DNA of 64,000 nucleotides from assembly GCA_947627005.1 (NCBI GenBank), contig CANQUJ010000006.1:49182-113181 (forward strand). Direction: 5' to 3'. Position numbers and translations under genes: made by a program. Below the pieces are notes generated by a model. It saw only the letters and a program-made list of their open reading frames with translations. It made no database searches and was not told where the DNA came from. This document shows positions 17,779 through 25,933 of this stretch, one piece after another; positions within the stretch are counted from its first letter, which is position 1; each line of letters begins with the position of its first letter. The stretch comes from an uncultured Clostridia bacterium. Its GTDB lineage: Bacteria > Bacillota > Clostridia > Oscillospirales > Ruminococcaceae.

Positions 17779-18478
17779 TTTTCTTGAGACTGCGCTTCGG
17801 CAGTCGGCGGCTGACGTTGGCTGTAAACCGGAGGATTTCTTAAAATCCGAAAACACGGTCAATGTTTCGACACATCGCGAGGGTGCAAAAGCATTTTACC
17901 CAAAACAGGTCGATTTTCTCGCCGTAAGCTACGGTCCCGGAAACGTCATTTCTGTTCGCGAAGACAAATTTGAAGAGATTTCAGAAGCGCTGAAAGATTC
18001 AAATATTATATTTGCCGAAGAAATTATATCCCTCGGTTTCAGGCCGTCCTTTCAGAACATATGCTTTCTCCCGGCGGGTGATGATATCAACCCTCTTCCC
18101 TGCCGTTATGAGACCCGTATGCTCCTGCCCGATGAATTTAAAAACCTGTATCTTACCGAGTGGTCGAACGCGCTTTGCTCAAAAAGACCGCATCTCGACA
18201 AAATAGCCGTCGGAGCGTATGACCGCGGGAAGCTCGTCGGGCTTGCGGGAGCCTCGCAGGACGCGAAAAATATGCTTCAGATAGGAATCGACGTTTTGCC
18301 GGAATACCGCAGGCAGGGTATCGCCTCGTCTCTTACCTCTGCTCTCGCGCATGAGATAATAAAAACCGGACAGACGCCGTTTTACAGTTGTCATTGGAAC
18401 AATATCCCGTCGTTTAAAAACGCTTTACGCGCCGGGTTCATACCGGTTTGGACAGAAATTCAAGCTTCTTTGGTCTGA
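17768..18478 (+). CDS. GNAT family N-acetyltransferase
   Basis: A 236-residue protein from ATG 17768, which overlaps the nadE stop; a TTG two codons earlier is possible. The C-terminal half is a GNAT domain with the acetyl-CoA loop motif A in VLPEYRRQGIASSLTSALAHEI and a following CHWNNIPSFKNALRAGF segment. The N-terminal ~110 residues form an extra domain that is not recognised. Codon use is more AT-rich than in nadE, so it may be a later arrival in the operon. The substrate is unknown. Confidence 0.75.
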   Translation: MNPNFLETALRQSAADVGCKPEDFLKSENTVNVSTHREGAKAFYPKQVDFLAVSYGPGNVISVREDKFEEISEALKDSNIIFAEEIISLGFRPSFQNICFLPAGDDINPLPCRYETRMLLPDEFKNLYLTEWSNALCSKRPHLDKIAVGAYDRGKLVGLAGASQDAKNMLQIGIDVLPEYRRQGIASSLTSALAHEIIKTGQTPFYSCHWNNIPSFKNALRAGFIPVWTEIQASLV

Positions 18479-18505
18479 CCGATAATCTAAAAGGAGGAAC
18501 GTTTT

Positions 18506-20173
18506 ATGCCGGAAGAAAAGCATTTGGTCGACCTTATGTACCCCTCGGAGCAGAAGCGGCGGGAGCACCTTGACCGCGCGGCCGAGCTTTCAAAGCTTCC
18601 GCAGGATTATGTCGCGAACTTAGAGCTTGAACAGCTTTCGCGGCTTATCTGCCCGGAATATTCGGGCAACGCGATGAAGGTGTTCACCCAGCTTTCGACC
18701 GACCCCGAAACGCTGAACTATCGGCTCGACATTTTGGAGGACTTTTTGGCGGTCCCCTCGCTCGAGGCGGTGCTGTACGAAAACGTTCACAAGCTTTATA
18801 TCAACGAGCATGTAAACATTCAAAAGCTCGGATTGGCGGACAGCTTTTACGCCCTGAACCAGCGGTTTGAGAGCCTTAAGACCTATATCTCCTGTATCAC
18901 CAACTGCCACGAATTTTGCGAAAAAAACAAGGAGAAGTTCAATTCCTCGGCATTAAAAGAGCTTGCGGAATACTTCGCCTCGGTATATAATTCCGAATAT
19001 TTCGACGAGGTCAAGCGCGAGACCGACGAATGTCTCGCGATCCTCGCAAAGGGCGTTAAAAGCGTTACCGTAGGGATAAACTTCGACGATATGTTAAGGC
19101 CGACCGAAGCGATGCTTCTTTCGGTATCGACCGACAGGATAAAGAAAAAAGGCCGGTTCGACTGGCTGTTCGGCCGGGTCGGCGATGGCGGAAGGGCGAT
19201 AGGCAGGACCCATTCGCTCTATAACGAAAACGGCGGCACCAACGACATCGAGGCCCCGCTTTTCCGCGAGCTTAAAGACATCAACGCGGAATACATAAGT
19301 CATCTCGACACCGCGATAAGGGCGTATTTCAAGAAGTCGACCGAGGATATTCTGACCTTTGAAAGCCAGATGAGCTTCTACATCGGCGCAAAAAAGCTGG
19401 TAGAGGCAGTCCGCGCGAGGGGGCTTTCGATGTGTCGGCCGAAATATCTTGATATGGAAGACCGCAGAATGGACGCGAAAGGCGTCTTCGACCTGTCGTT
19501 CTATATACAAATGGTCTCGGCAGATCCGATGGGAAGCCTTAAAAACAAGATCATCACCAACGACTGCCGATTCGACGACGATGGGCGGTTCTTCGTCCTT
19601 ACCGGCGCGAACAACGGCGGCAAGACGACCTATACCCGCGCGATCGGGATAATTCAGGTCTTCGCGCAGGCGGGGCTCTACGTCCCCTGCGAGAGCTGCG
19701 AGATCTCGCCGGTCGACTACATCTACACGCACTTCCCGAAAGAGGAAGAAGTCGGCCTCAACACCTCGCGATTCACGCAGGAATGTAAGCAGTTTAAAGA
19801 GACTATCGACGCCGCGACGAGACACAGCCTTTTGCTTTTGAACGAGTCGATTCAGTCGACGACCCCGACCGAGTGCGTATACATCGCGACGGAGCTGACT
19901 AAAATTTTCCGCTGCGTTGGGGTCAGGGGCGTTTACGCGACCCATCTTTTAGAGCTTGCGAAGAGCCTTGACCGCCTCAACGAAGAGGTCGAGGGCGACA
20001 CCAAGCTTGTCAGCATCGTAACGACCGTCGACACGACCGACGACAACCGCAGACTCTACCGAATCGAGCGCGCCGAGCCGCAGGAGTTCGGCTATGCGAG
20101 AACGATTTATGAGAAGTTCGGCGTAAGCTTCGAGGAGGTTAAGAAGAGGCAGGAAGAGCGAAAGAGAGGATAA
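18506..20173 (+). CDS. MutS-family ATPase lacking the mismatch-recognition domain
   Basis: A 555-residue protein starting at ATG 18506 behind AAGGAGG. A helical clamp-like N-terminal half precedes a MutS domain V ATPase with Walker A GANNGGKTT (residues ~367-375), an ST-type segment around residue 440 and a final VRGVYATHLLELA. The Walker B region reads LLLLNESIQST, with Asn446 where classical MutS has Asp. There is no N-terminal mismatch-binding domain, so this is a MutS-related protein and not the repair MutS. The substrate is unknown; the paralogue families include recombination-related proteins. Confidence 0.8.
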   Translation: MPEEKHLVDLMYPSEQKRREHLDRAAELSKLPQDYVANLELEQLSRLICPEYSGNAMKVFTQLSTDPETLNYRLDILEDFLAVPSLEAVLYENVHKLYINEHVNIQKLGLADSFYALNQRFESLKTYISCITNCHEFCEKNKEKFNSSALKELAEYFASVYNSEYFDEVKRETDECLAILAKGVKSVTVGINFDDMLRPTEAMLLSVSTDRIKKKGRFDWLFGRVGDGGRAIGRTHSLYNENGGTNDIEAPLFRELKDINAEYISHLDTAIRAYFKKSTEDILTFESQMSFYIGAKKLVEAVRARGLSMCRPKYLDMEDRRMDAKGVFDLSFYIQMVSADPMGSLKNKIITNDCRFDDDGRFFVLTGANNGGKTTYTRAIGIIQVFAQAGLYVPCESCEISPVDYIYTHFPKEEEVGLNTSRFTQECKQFKETIDAATRHSLLLLNESIQSTTPTECVYIATELTKIFRCVGVRGVYATHLLELAKSLDRLNEEVEGDTKLVSIVTTVDTTDDNRRLYRIERAEPQEFGYARTIYEKFGVSFEEVKKRQEERKRG

Positions 20174-20195
20174 AAAAGCAGACCCGCTTTTAGAT

Positions 20196-20335
20196 TGGCA
20201 GATATCAGATTGTCAGAGGGCAGAAGTGTTTTTATGAACTTTCTGGATTTTCCGCACTTTCTATCCTCTTAACTTCTGATTTCTGATCTCTGATTTCTGA
20301 TCTCTGATTTCTGATTTCTGATTTCTGAAAGTGTA
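20196..20335. repeat. Inverted-arm element, locus 1
   Basis: The left arm has CAGATATCAGATTGTCAGAG-type units. The core at about 20228-20272 reads TATGAACTTTCTGG...CGCACTTTCTATCCTCTTAA. The right arm is a run of TCTGATTTCTGA units. The left and right arms are inverted relative to each other. Similar cores recur near 29.4, 29.7, 36.2, 43.2 and 46.3 kb. It lies in the convergent gap between the MutS-like gene and ung. Confidence 0.8.
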
Positions 20336-20613
20336 CCGTTGTGGTGCGCAGCTCCTGCCGGAGCTGCGGATAAAAGAGACCAAAACCCGACGTTATGGTG
20401 CGCGACTGCTCTCGCAGCCGCGAATTGTAAGGGGACGCTCTCTCTTTCAGAGCGTCCCCTCTTGAAAAAACACCCCACCGGGGTGTTTTTTCAATTCTCC
20501 CCTTGCAGAGCGCCTTCGTAAGGGGCTTTCGCAGCCTGCGGGCTGCGACCAAAGGGCGCTGCCCTTTGGATTTCCGCAAGCCCTTTGAAAAGGGCTTGAT
20601 CCTAAACTTTTAG
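20336..20613 (+). repeat. Modular palindromic repeat, copy A
   Basis: A chain of seven hairpins: 20348-20367 (GCAGCTCCTG...), 20400-20422, 20431-20459 (GGGGACGCTCT/AGAGCGTCCCC), 20464-20492 (AACACCCC-acc-GGGGTGTT flanked by A and T runs, a bidirectional terminator shape), 20530-20547, 20551-20567 and 20577-20598 (CAAGCCCTTT/AGGGCTTG). Most modules recur in the same order in copies B and C. It contains no convincing gene: short open frames across it merely translate the repeats. Confidence 0.85.
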
Positions 20614-20633
20614 ATTCGCTTTCTTTCCTCTTA

Positions 20634-20698
20634 ATTTCTGATTTCTGACTCTCTGATTTCTGATTTCTGAAAAAAGCAGCCCTCAAGGGCTGCTTTTT
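20634..20698. terminator. Repeat arm joined to bidirectional terminator between convergent genes
   Basis: TCTGATTTCTGA units (20636-20670) run into AAAAAGCAGCCCTCAAGGGCTGCTTTTT (stem 20671-20698), which ends at the ung stop codon and would serve both the MutS-like gene and ung. The same arm-plus-terminator composite occurs in reverse orientation at 43155-43228. Confidence 0.75.
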
Positions 20699-21368
20699 AT
20701 TTCTCTACCCGCCAGTCGATCGGCGGGATTTCGTTTTCTATCAAAAATTTGTTCACCCTCGAGAACACCCGCGAGCCGAAGAACCCGCTGTATGCCGAAA
20801 GGGGGCTCGGGTGGGCCGACTCGAAAACGCCGTGGATAGGGTTCGTTATAAAGGCCTTCTTGCTTCTTGCGTTGGCGCCCCAAAGGATAAACGCTATCGG
20901 CGTGTCGCGCTCGTTCAGCTTTTTGATGACTTCGTCGGTGAAAAGCTCCCAGCCCATGCCTTTGTGCGAATTAGCCCTCCCCTGCCGGACCGTCAGCACT
21001 GCGTTCATAAGCAAAACGCCTTGCTCCGCCCAAGGGGTAAGGTCCCCGCCCTTAGCCGGCGGGATCCCGACGTCGTCGTAAAGCTCTTTATAAATATTCT
21101 GCAAAGAGGGCGGAAGCACAGTCCCCTCTTTGACCGAAAAGCTTAGCCCGTGGGCCTGCCCCGGCTCGTGATAAGGGTCTTGCCCCAAAATAACCGCCTT
21201 GACCTTTGAATAAGGGGTAAGCTTAAGGGCGTTGAAGATGTCGTACATTCCGGGGTAGATCTTATACGAGGCATACTCCGCCTTTAAAAACTCGCGAAGC
21301 TTAAGGTAGTATTCTTTTTCAAATTCTCCGCCGATGACAGAGTCCCAATCGTTGCCAATAGTAACCAT
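20697..21368 (-). CDS. ung: Uracil-DNA glycosylase, family 1
   Basis: A 223-residue enzyme of typical length that removes uracil from DNA. The water-activating motif GQDPYHEPGQAHGLSFSV (residues ~62-79) and the C-terminal HPSPLSAY minor-groove loop are both present, as is LLMNAVLTVR. It starts at ATG 21368, one base after the stop of a 32-residue membrane protein gene, so the two are probably cotranscribed. The stop codon overlaps the downstream bidirectional terminator. Confidence 0.96.
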   Translation of the reverse strand: MVTIGNDWDSVIGGEFEKEYYLKLREFLKAEYASYKIYPGMYDIFNALKLTPYSKVKAVILGQDPYHEPGQAHGLSFSVKEGTVLPPSLQNIYKELYDDVGIPPAKGGDLTPWAEQGVLLMNAVLTVRQGRANSHKGMGWELFTDEVIKKLNERDTPIAFILWGANARSKKAFITNPIHGVFESAHPSPLSAYSGFFGSRVFSRVNKFLIENEIPPIDWRVEK

Positions 21369-21369
21369 A

Positions 21370-21468
21370 TCAGTTGAATAGATAGTAGAACGAGGAGAAA
21401 ACTATTCCGAGTATCATCAGCGCGGCGATTGATATCACGAAAAGCCTCACGATCAATGTTTTTTTCAT
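21370..21468 (-). CDS. 32-residue single-pass membrane protein
   Basis: ATG 21468 follows a strong GGAGG site at seven bases. The product is two lysines, then one hydrophobic segment (LIVRLFVISIAALMILGIVF) and a short aromatic tail ending FYYLFN. The stop lies one base before the ung start. It has the size and layout of Prli42-like small membrane proteins of Bacillota, but identity is not established. The RBS, spacing and clean hydrophobic profile support a real gene that length-limited gene calling would miss. Confidence 0.7.
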   Translation of the reverse strand: MKKTLIVRLFVISIAALMILGIVFSSFYYLFN

Positions 21469-21487
21469 CTGTTCCTCCGAGATAAAG

Positions 21488-21515
21488 AGAAAACCGCCCG
21501 CGATAAGGCGGGCGG
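21488..21515 (-). terminator. Intrinsic terminator after secG
   Basis: On the minus strand CCGCCCGCC-TTAT-CGCGGGCGG (21515-21494) is followed by TTTTCTCTTT. Confidence 0.7.
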
Positions 21516-21524
21516 CGCAAAAGC

Positions 21525-21779
21525 TTACTTGCCGACGTATGCGGAAATAATGTTTACGACAAGCGCGACGACAAAGAAGACCGCCACGATTATCGCCGTC
21601 GCCCGATTCAGCTTGGCTTCGCGGGTGTTCCCGCCGTTGCGGCCGAAGAACGAATCCTGCGACCCGCCGATTGCCGAATTAAGGCCGGAGTTGCGAGTGT
21701 CGGTAAACAGGACCGAAAGGATTATCGCAACGCTCGCGATAACGAGAATTATCCCGCTGATGATATTTACTGCTGTCAT
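21525..21779 (-). CDS. secG: Preprotein translocase subunit SecG
   Basis: An 84-residue protein with two membrane helices (residues ~4-25 and ~61-80) joined by a glycine-rich loop containing IGGSQDSFFGRNGG, the SecG signature region. It assists the SecYE channel in protein export. It starts at ATG 21779 behind GGAGG, with its own promoter and a downstream terminator. The usual neighbour rnr/smpB is not in the window. Confidence 0.92.
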   Translation of the reverse strand: MTAVNIISGIILVIASVAIILSVLFTDTRNSGLNSAIGGSQDSFFGRNGGNTREAKLNRATAIIVAVFFVVALVVNIISAYVGK

Positions 21780-21820
21780 TTAAAAATCCTCCAAATATAC
21801 GGTTTGTTGAAATCCTAATA

Positions 21821-21849
21821 ATGATACCATATATTTTTAAAAATTGCAA
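21821..21849 (-). promoter_or_regulatory. secG promoter
   Basis: On the minus strand TTGCAA (21849-21844), 17 bases, TATCAT (21826-21821), about 42 bases before the secG start. Confidence 0.7.
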
Positions 21850-21877
21850 TAGTTTCTTGAAACTTTTTGATTAAATA

Positions 21878-24271
21878 TTAAAGTCTCCAGATGTTCTTGG
21901 CGTATTCGTCGACCGCCCTGTCCGCCGAGAAGACGCCGGCGTTGGCTATGTTCATCAAAGACATCGACTGCCACTTCATAACGTCGCCGTAAATCTCGGA
22001 AGCGTAAGCCTGGGCCTTTCTGTAAGACTCAAAGTCGCCCAAAACCATATACGGGTCGCTGCCCTTAAGCGAGCTTACAACGTCGTCGAAGCGGTTGCCG
22101 TCGATCCCGGAGGCGATTCTGTCTATCGCCGCGCCGATGACCTTATCGGTGGCGTAGATGTGGTATGCGTCGTAGCCCTGCTTGCGGCTTTCGACCTCTT
22201 CCGCGGTCATGCCGAAATAGATGATATTGTCCTCCCCTACAACGTTGCCGATCTCTATGTTCGCGCCGTCTCTTGTACCGAGAGTTACCGCGCCGTTGAG
22301 CATAAGCTTCATATTTCCGGTGCCCGAGGCTTCGGTCCCGGCAAGAGAGATCTGCTCCGAAATTTCGGAAGCGGGCATAAGCTTTTCGGAGAGGGAGACG
22401 TTGTAGTTTTCAAGGAAGACTACGTTCAGCTTGTCTCTTAATGCGGGGGTCTTTCTGATCTCTTCGCCGAGCGACCAAATAAGCTTGATGATCTGCTTTG
22501 CGAGGTAATACCCCGGGGCGGCCTTTGCCGCAAAGATATAAGTCTTCGGCCTGAAGTCGGCGTTCGGGTTGTCAAGAAGATAGTTATACTCCGAAACGAT
22601 GTTAAGGGCGTTAAGGTGCTGCCTCTTATATTCGTGAAGCCGCTTGACCTGTACGTCGAAGACGGTGTTCGGGTCGATAACTATGCCGCTCTGGCTTTTA
22701 ACGTATTTCGCGAAGGCGGTCTTGTTTTTGAGTTTGATGTCCGCCAAACGCTCCAAAACGTCTTTATCCGACTTATACGCCTCGAATTTCTTAAGCTCTG
22801 AAGCGTCTTTTCTGTATCCTTTGCCGATGGTGTCGTCCAAAAGCTTGCAAAGCGGCTTGTTAGACTGGCACAACCAGCGGCGATAGGCGATGCCGTTGGT
22901 AACGTTAGTAAACTTTTCGGGGAAGCGCCTATATTCGTCTTTAAAGACGGAATCCTTGATGATCTCGGAGTGAATCTGCGAAACGCCGTTGACGTGATGA
23001 GAGGCGCAGACGCAGAGCTTTGCCATATGGACCTTTCCGCCGCTGATTATAGACATGCGGTTGACGAGGTTGGAGTCATGATATCTCTCCCACAGCTCGC
23101 CGCAGTAGCGATTGTTGATCTCAACTATAATGGCGTATACGCGCGGAACTATGCTCTCGAGCAGGTTGACGTTCCATTTTTCGAGGGCTTCGGCCATAAC
23201 GGTGTGGTTGGTATAGGCGAAGCAGTTCGAGACGATATTCCAAGCCCTGTCCCAAGAATATCCGCAGTCGTCGAGCAAAACTCTCATGAGTTCGGGGATC
23301 GCGAGGGTCGGGTGAGTGTCGTTGATCTGAATGGCGACCTTGTCGGCAAGGTTGTCGAGGGTTCCGTAGGTGGCCATATGGTGGTTTACGATATCCCCTA
23401 TCGATGCGGCGCACATAAAGTATTGCTGCCTAAGCCTTAACGACTGGCCCTCAAGGTGGTTGTCGTTGGGGTAGAGAACCTTAGATATCGCCTGCGCGAC
23501 GATATTCTGACCGAGAGCCTCTTTATACATTCCCGAGTTGAACATATTCATATCGAACGCAGGGCTTTCGGCCTTCCAGAGTCTAAGCTTAGAGACAGCG
23601 TCGGAATCGTAGCCCGAGACGTACATATCGTAAGGCACCGCCATAACGGTGGTGTAGTTGTCAAGAGTGACGTGGTGATATTGTTGGTCCCAGTATTCGC
23701 GAAGGGTTCCGTCGAAGTGGATCTCTATCTGCTGCTCTCTTCTTTGAACGAGCCAGCAAGAGCCGCCGGGAAGCCAGTTGTCGGGCAGCTCGACCTGCCA
23801 GCCGTCTTCAATCTTCTGTCTGAAGATTCCGTATTCATATAAAATCGAATAGCCGGTCGCGGGGTATCCGTCGGTCGCAAGGCCGTCGAGATAGCAAGCC
23901 GCAAGGCGGCCGAGACCGCCGTTTCCGAGGCCGGCGTCGGGCTCGCACTCGTATAAAGAATCGAGCTTTACGCCATAGTCTTTAAGGGCGCTTTCGGCAA
24001 CGTCGGTAAGCCCGAGGTTAAACAGATTTGTTTTTAAAGACCTTCCCATGAGAAATTCCATGGAAATGTAGTAGACCTGTTTGCGGCCGATGCTGTGAAC
24101 GTGGTTGGTATATTGGCGGCGCTTTTCGGCGAGAATCGGCACTACGATGTCCGCCATAGCCTCGTAAAACTGCTGATCCGAGGCGTTTTCCGGGGTAACG
24201 TCGAACTTGTTGGCAAGAACTCTTTCGAGAGATTCTTTAAGCTCGGTTTTGGTATACTTAATCTTAGGCAA
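21878..24271 (-). CDS. glgP: Glycogen/starch phosphorylase
   Basis: A 797-residue enzyme of normal family length that releases glucose 1-phosphate from alpha-1,4-glucans with phosphate. It shows EPDAGLGNGGLGRLAACYLDG near residue 100 and the PLP-lysine region EASGTGNMKLMLNGAVTLGTRDG near residue 645-670. It starts at ATG 24271 behind AAGGAGAG and has a near-perfect promoter. It is a single-gene unit, with no other glycogen genes beside it in this window. Confidence 0.96.
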   Translation of the reverse strand: MPKIKYTKTELKESLERVLANKFDVTPENASDQQFYEAMADIVVPILAEKRRQYTNHVHSIGRKQVYYISMEFLMGRSLKTNLFNLGLTDVAESALKDYGVKLDSLYECEPDAGLGNGGLGRLAACYLDGLATDGYPATGYSILYEYGIFRQKIEDGWQVELPDNWLPGGSCWLVQRREQQIEIHFDGTLREYWDQQYHHVTLDNYTTVMAVPYDMYVSGYDSDAVSKLRLWKAESPAFDMNMFNSGMYKEALGQNIVAQAISKVLYPNDNHLEGQSLRLRQQYFMCAASIGDIVNHHMATYGTLDNLADKVAIQINDTHPTLAIPELMRVLLDDCGYSWDRAWNIVSNCFAYTNHTVMAEALEKWNVNLLESIVPRVYAIIVEINNRYCGELWERYHDSNLVNRMSIISGGKVHMAKLCVCASHHVNGVSQIHSEIIKDSVFKDEYRRFPEKFTNVTNGIAYRRWLCQSNKPLCKLLDDTIGKGYRKDASELKKFEAYKSDKDVLERLADIKLKNKTAFAKYVKSQSGIVIDPNTVFDVQVKRLHEYKRQHLNALNIVSEYNYLLDNPNADFRPKTYIFAAKAAPGYYLAKQIIKLIWSLGEEIRKTPALRDKLNVVFLENYNVSLSEKLMPASEISEQISLAGTEASGTGNMKLMLNGAVTLGTRDGANIEIGNVVGEDNIIYFGMTAEEVESRKQGYDAYHIYATDKVIGAAIDRIASGIDGNRFDDVVSSLKGSDPYMVLGDFESYRKAQAYASEIYGDVMKWQSMSLMNIANAGVFSADRAVDEYAKNIWRL

Positions 24272-24315
24272 AGCGAAACTCTCCTTTATAAGTAATTTTT
24301 TGAAACGGTCTTAAC

Positions 24316-24344
24316 ATTATATAGTATAACTCGAAAGATGTCAA
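24316..24344 (-). promoter_or_regulatory. glgP promoter, full consensus
   Basis: On the minus strand TTGACA (24344-24339), 17 bases, TATAAT (24321-24316). The match to the sigma-A consensus is perfect; the start codon follows after 44 bases. Confidence 0.85.
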
Positions 24345-24390
24345 GTCAAAAAGAAGAAAGACGGATGATTTCTGCGAAAAACGAACAGCG

Positions 24391-24420
24391 CAACCGCCCC
24401 GCGCACAGGGCGCGGAGCGG
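24391..24420 (-). terminator. Terminator-like hairpin after the ABC permease gene
   Basis: On the minus strand CCGCTCCGCGC pairs imperfectly with GCGCGGGGCGG (24420-24394). A T run comes only ~12 bases later, so termination is plausible but weak. Confidence 0.45.
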
Positions 24421-24438
24421 CTTAAGCAAAGTCTTGTA

Positions 24439-25902
24439 TTATTCGTTTTTGATAGCTTCGAGGGCAGAAAGCCTCGTCGCCCTAATGGCGGGATAGAGCC
24501 CCGAAACAACGCCGACCACCGTCGCAAGAATTACCGCCGCGATATCGAGCCAGAACGGGATTATCGAAAGGGCAACGTCGGAAGAATAGATACCGAACGC
24601 TTCCATTCCGCCTCCCGCGGCAAGCTTGTTTACAAGCACCGAAAGCGCGTAGCTTACCCCGACGCCCAATATTCCGCCGACCACGCCGATTATCGCCGCC
24701 TCGACGAGGAACATTCCTCTGATGTCTTTAAGCTTGCAGCCGATGACCTTCATAATTCCGATCTCTCTCGTTCGCTCGTAGATCGACATAACCATAGTGT
24801 TTGCGATCGAGATCGCCGCGACGAAGAACGCAACCGCGCCTATCGCGCCGAGGATTGAGCGGAGGAACTTTGTCTGCTCCTGCATTTGGTCGAGGTAGTC
24901 CATCGAAGAGTTCGTCTCAAATCCCATATCAATTATCGTCTTCGATACGTCTCTGACGTGATTTACGTCGTCGACTATTACCACAACGTTGTTATATTTG
25001 TTTTCTCTGCCGTCTTTAAAGTTGACTTCCTGGCCGTTGACGACATAGCCGAATCCGCCCACCGTTATTCCGACTTCTTCTTCAACGCCGTAATACTTGT
25101 TTTGGTTTTTTTGAAGCCTTTCGTTCATCGCCTCGTAGCCGGTATAGTCCATATAGATATTGGTATCGTGGTCGTAGCCGTAGTTATCGAGATTGGACTG
25201 ATTCTGAACCAGAATTCCGACGCATTTTGCCTCTTCGGGGACTATTCTCGGCTTAGTGGTGTCAACCTGCTCCTGAAGGTAGCCGTAATACCATGTAAAC
25301 GCGAAGTGAACGTTTTCGTCCAAAGGGTCGAACGGAAGCTCTTCGTCCCGTTCGGCGTATTCGCCCCATTTTTCGCTCTCGGTCCTCGGGTCGAAGAAGT
25401 TGAACGGAACGTTATAGGCCATAACGAAGTTGGTGGTGCCCACGTCCCGCTCGTCAAGAAGCCTTCCGTAGGCGACTTCGTAGCCCATATCCGCCATAGC
25501 CGAGGCGTCGAGGGTCTGAATACTCGAAGCGCTGTTCTTCTCTTTGTTGTCCATAATGATATAGCTCCAGCCCCAGCCCATCGGGGAGACGGCTTTGGCG
25601 TGTTTAAGCTCGTCGCGGAATCTTTGAATGGTGATGTCGTCGAGCGGTTCGACTTCGTCCGGCATCTCGTATTCGCCGGTTTCTTGGTTATATCTGCCGG
25701 TGTTGGGATAAACGTTGATTTCCTTAAGGTCGCCCCATGAGCTCACCTGGGCCTCGAATCCCTTGTTCATTCCTATGCCGATGGAAAGCATGACGACTAC
25801 CGCCGCGGTTCCGATGATAACGCCGAGGACTGTCAGCGCGCTTCGCGCCTTTCTTCTTAAAAAGTTAGAGAGCGCAAAGCCGAATATGTCAAATAATTTC
25901 AT
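24439..25902 (-). CDS. MacB/FtsX-like ABC transporter permease
   Basis: A 487-residue permease. A first membrane helix (residues ~20-45, RKARSALTVLGVIIGTAAVVV, the MacB-type N-terminus) precedes a ~300-residue extracytoplasmic domain. Three C-terminal helices follow, with the FtsX-type segment ERTREIGIMKVIGCK and a final SGLYPAIRATRLSALEAIKNE. It starts at ATG 25902 behind AGGAG. It is the third gene of an ATPase/secreted protein/permease operon, so it is probably a mechanotransmission-type exporter or envelope machine. The substrate is unknown. Confidence 0.88.
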   Translation of the reverse strand: MKLFDIFGFALSNFLRRKARSALTVLGVIIGTAAVVVMLSIGIGMNKGFEAQVSSWGDLKEINVYPNTGRYNQETGEYEMPDEVEPLDDITIQRFRDELKHAKAVSPMGWGWSYIIMDNKEKNSASSIQTLDASAMADMGYEVAYGRLLDERDVGTTNFVMAYNVPFNFFDPRTESEKWGEYAERDEELPFDPLDENVHFAFTWYYGYLQEQVDTTKPRIVPEEAKCVGILVQNQSNLDNYGYDHDTNIYMDYTGYEAMNERLQKNQNKYYGVEEEVGITVGGFGYVVNGQEVNFKDGRENKYNNVVVIVDDVNHVRDVSKTIIDMGFETNSSMDYLDQMQEQTKFLRSILGAIGAVAFFVAAISIANTMVMSIYERTREIGIMKVIGCKLKDIRGMFLVEAAIIGVVGGILGVGVSYALSVLVNKLAAGGGMEAFGIYSSDVALSIIPFWLDIAAVILATVVGVVSGLYPAIRATRLSALEAIKNE

Positions 25903-25933
25903 TTGTCAACACACTCCTTTTGCGGCCTTTGGG

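Noticed and set aside
20196..20335. CRISPR array for the CTGATTT repeat runs
   Set aside because: Units are 6-7 bases, degenerate and without unique spacers; no cas genes are present.
20269..20686. Overlapping short open frames across palindromic copy A on both strands
   Set aside because: They translate hairpin and CTGATTT repeat DNA, have no RBS and no protein-like composition.
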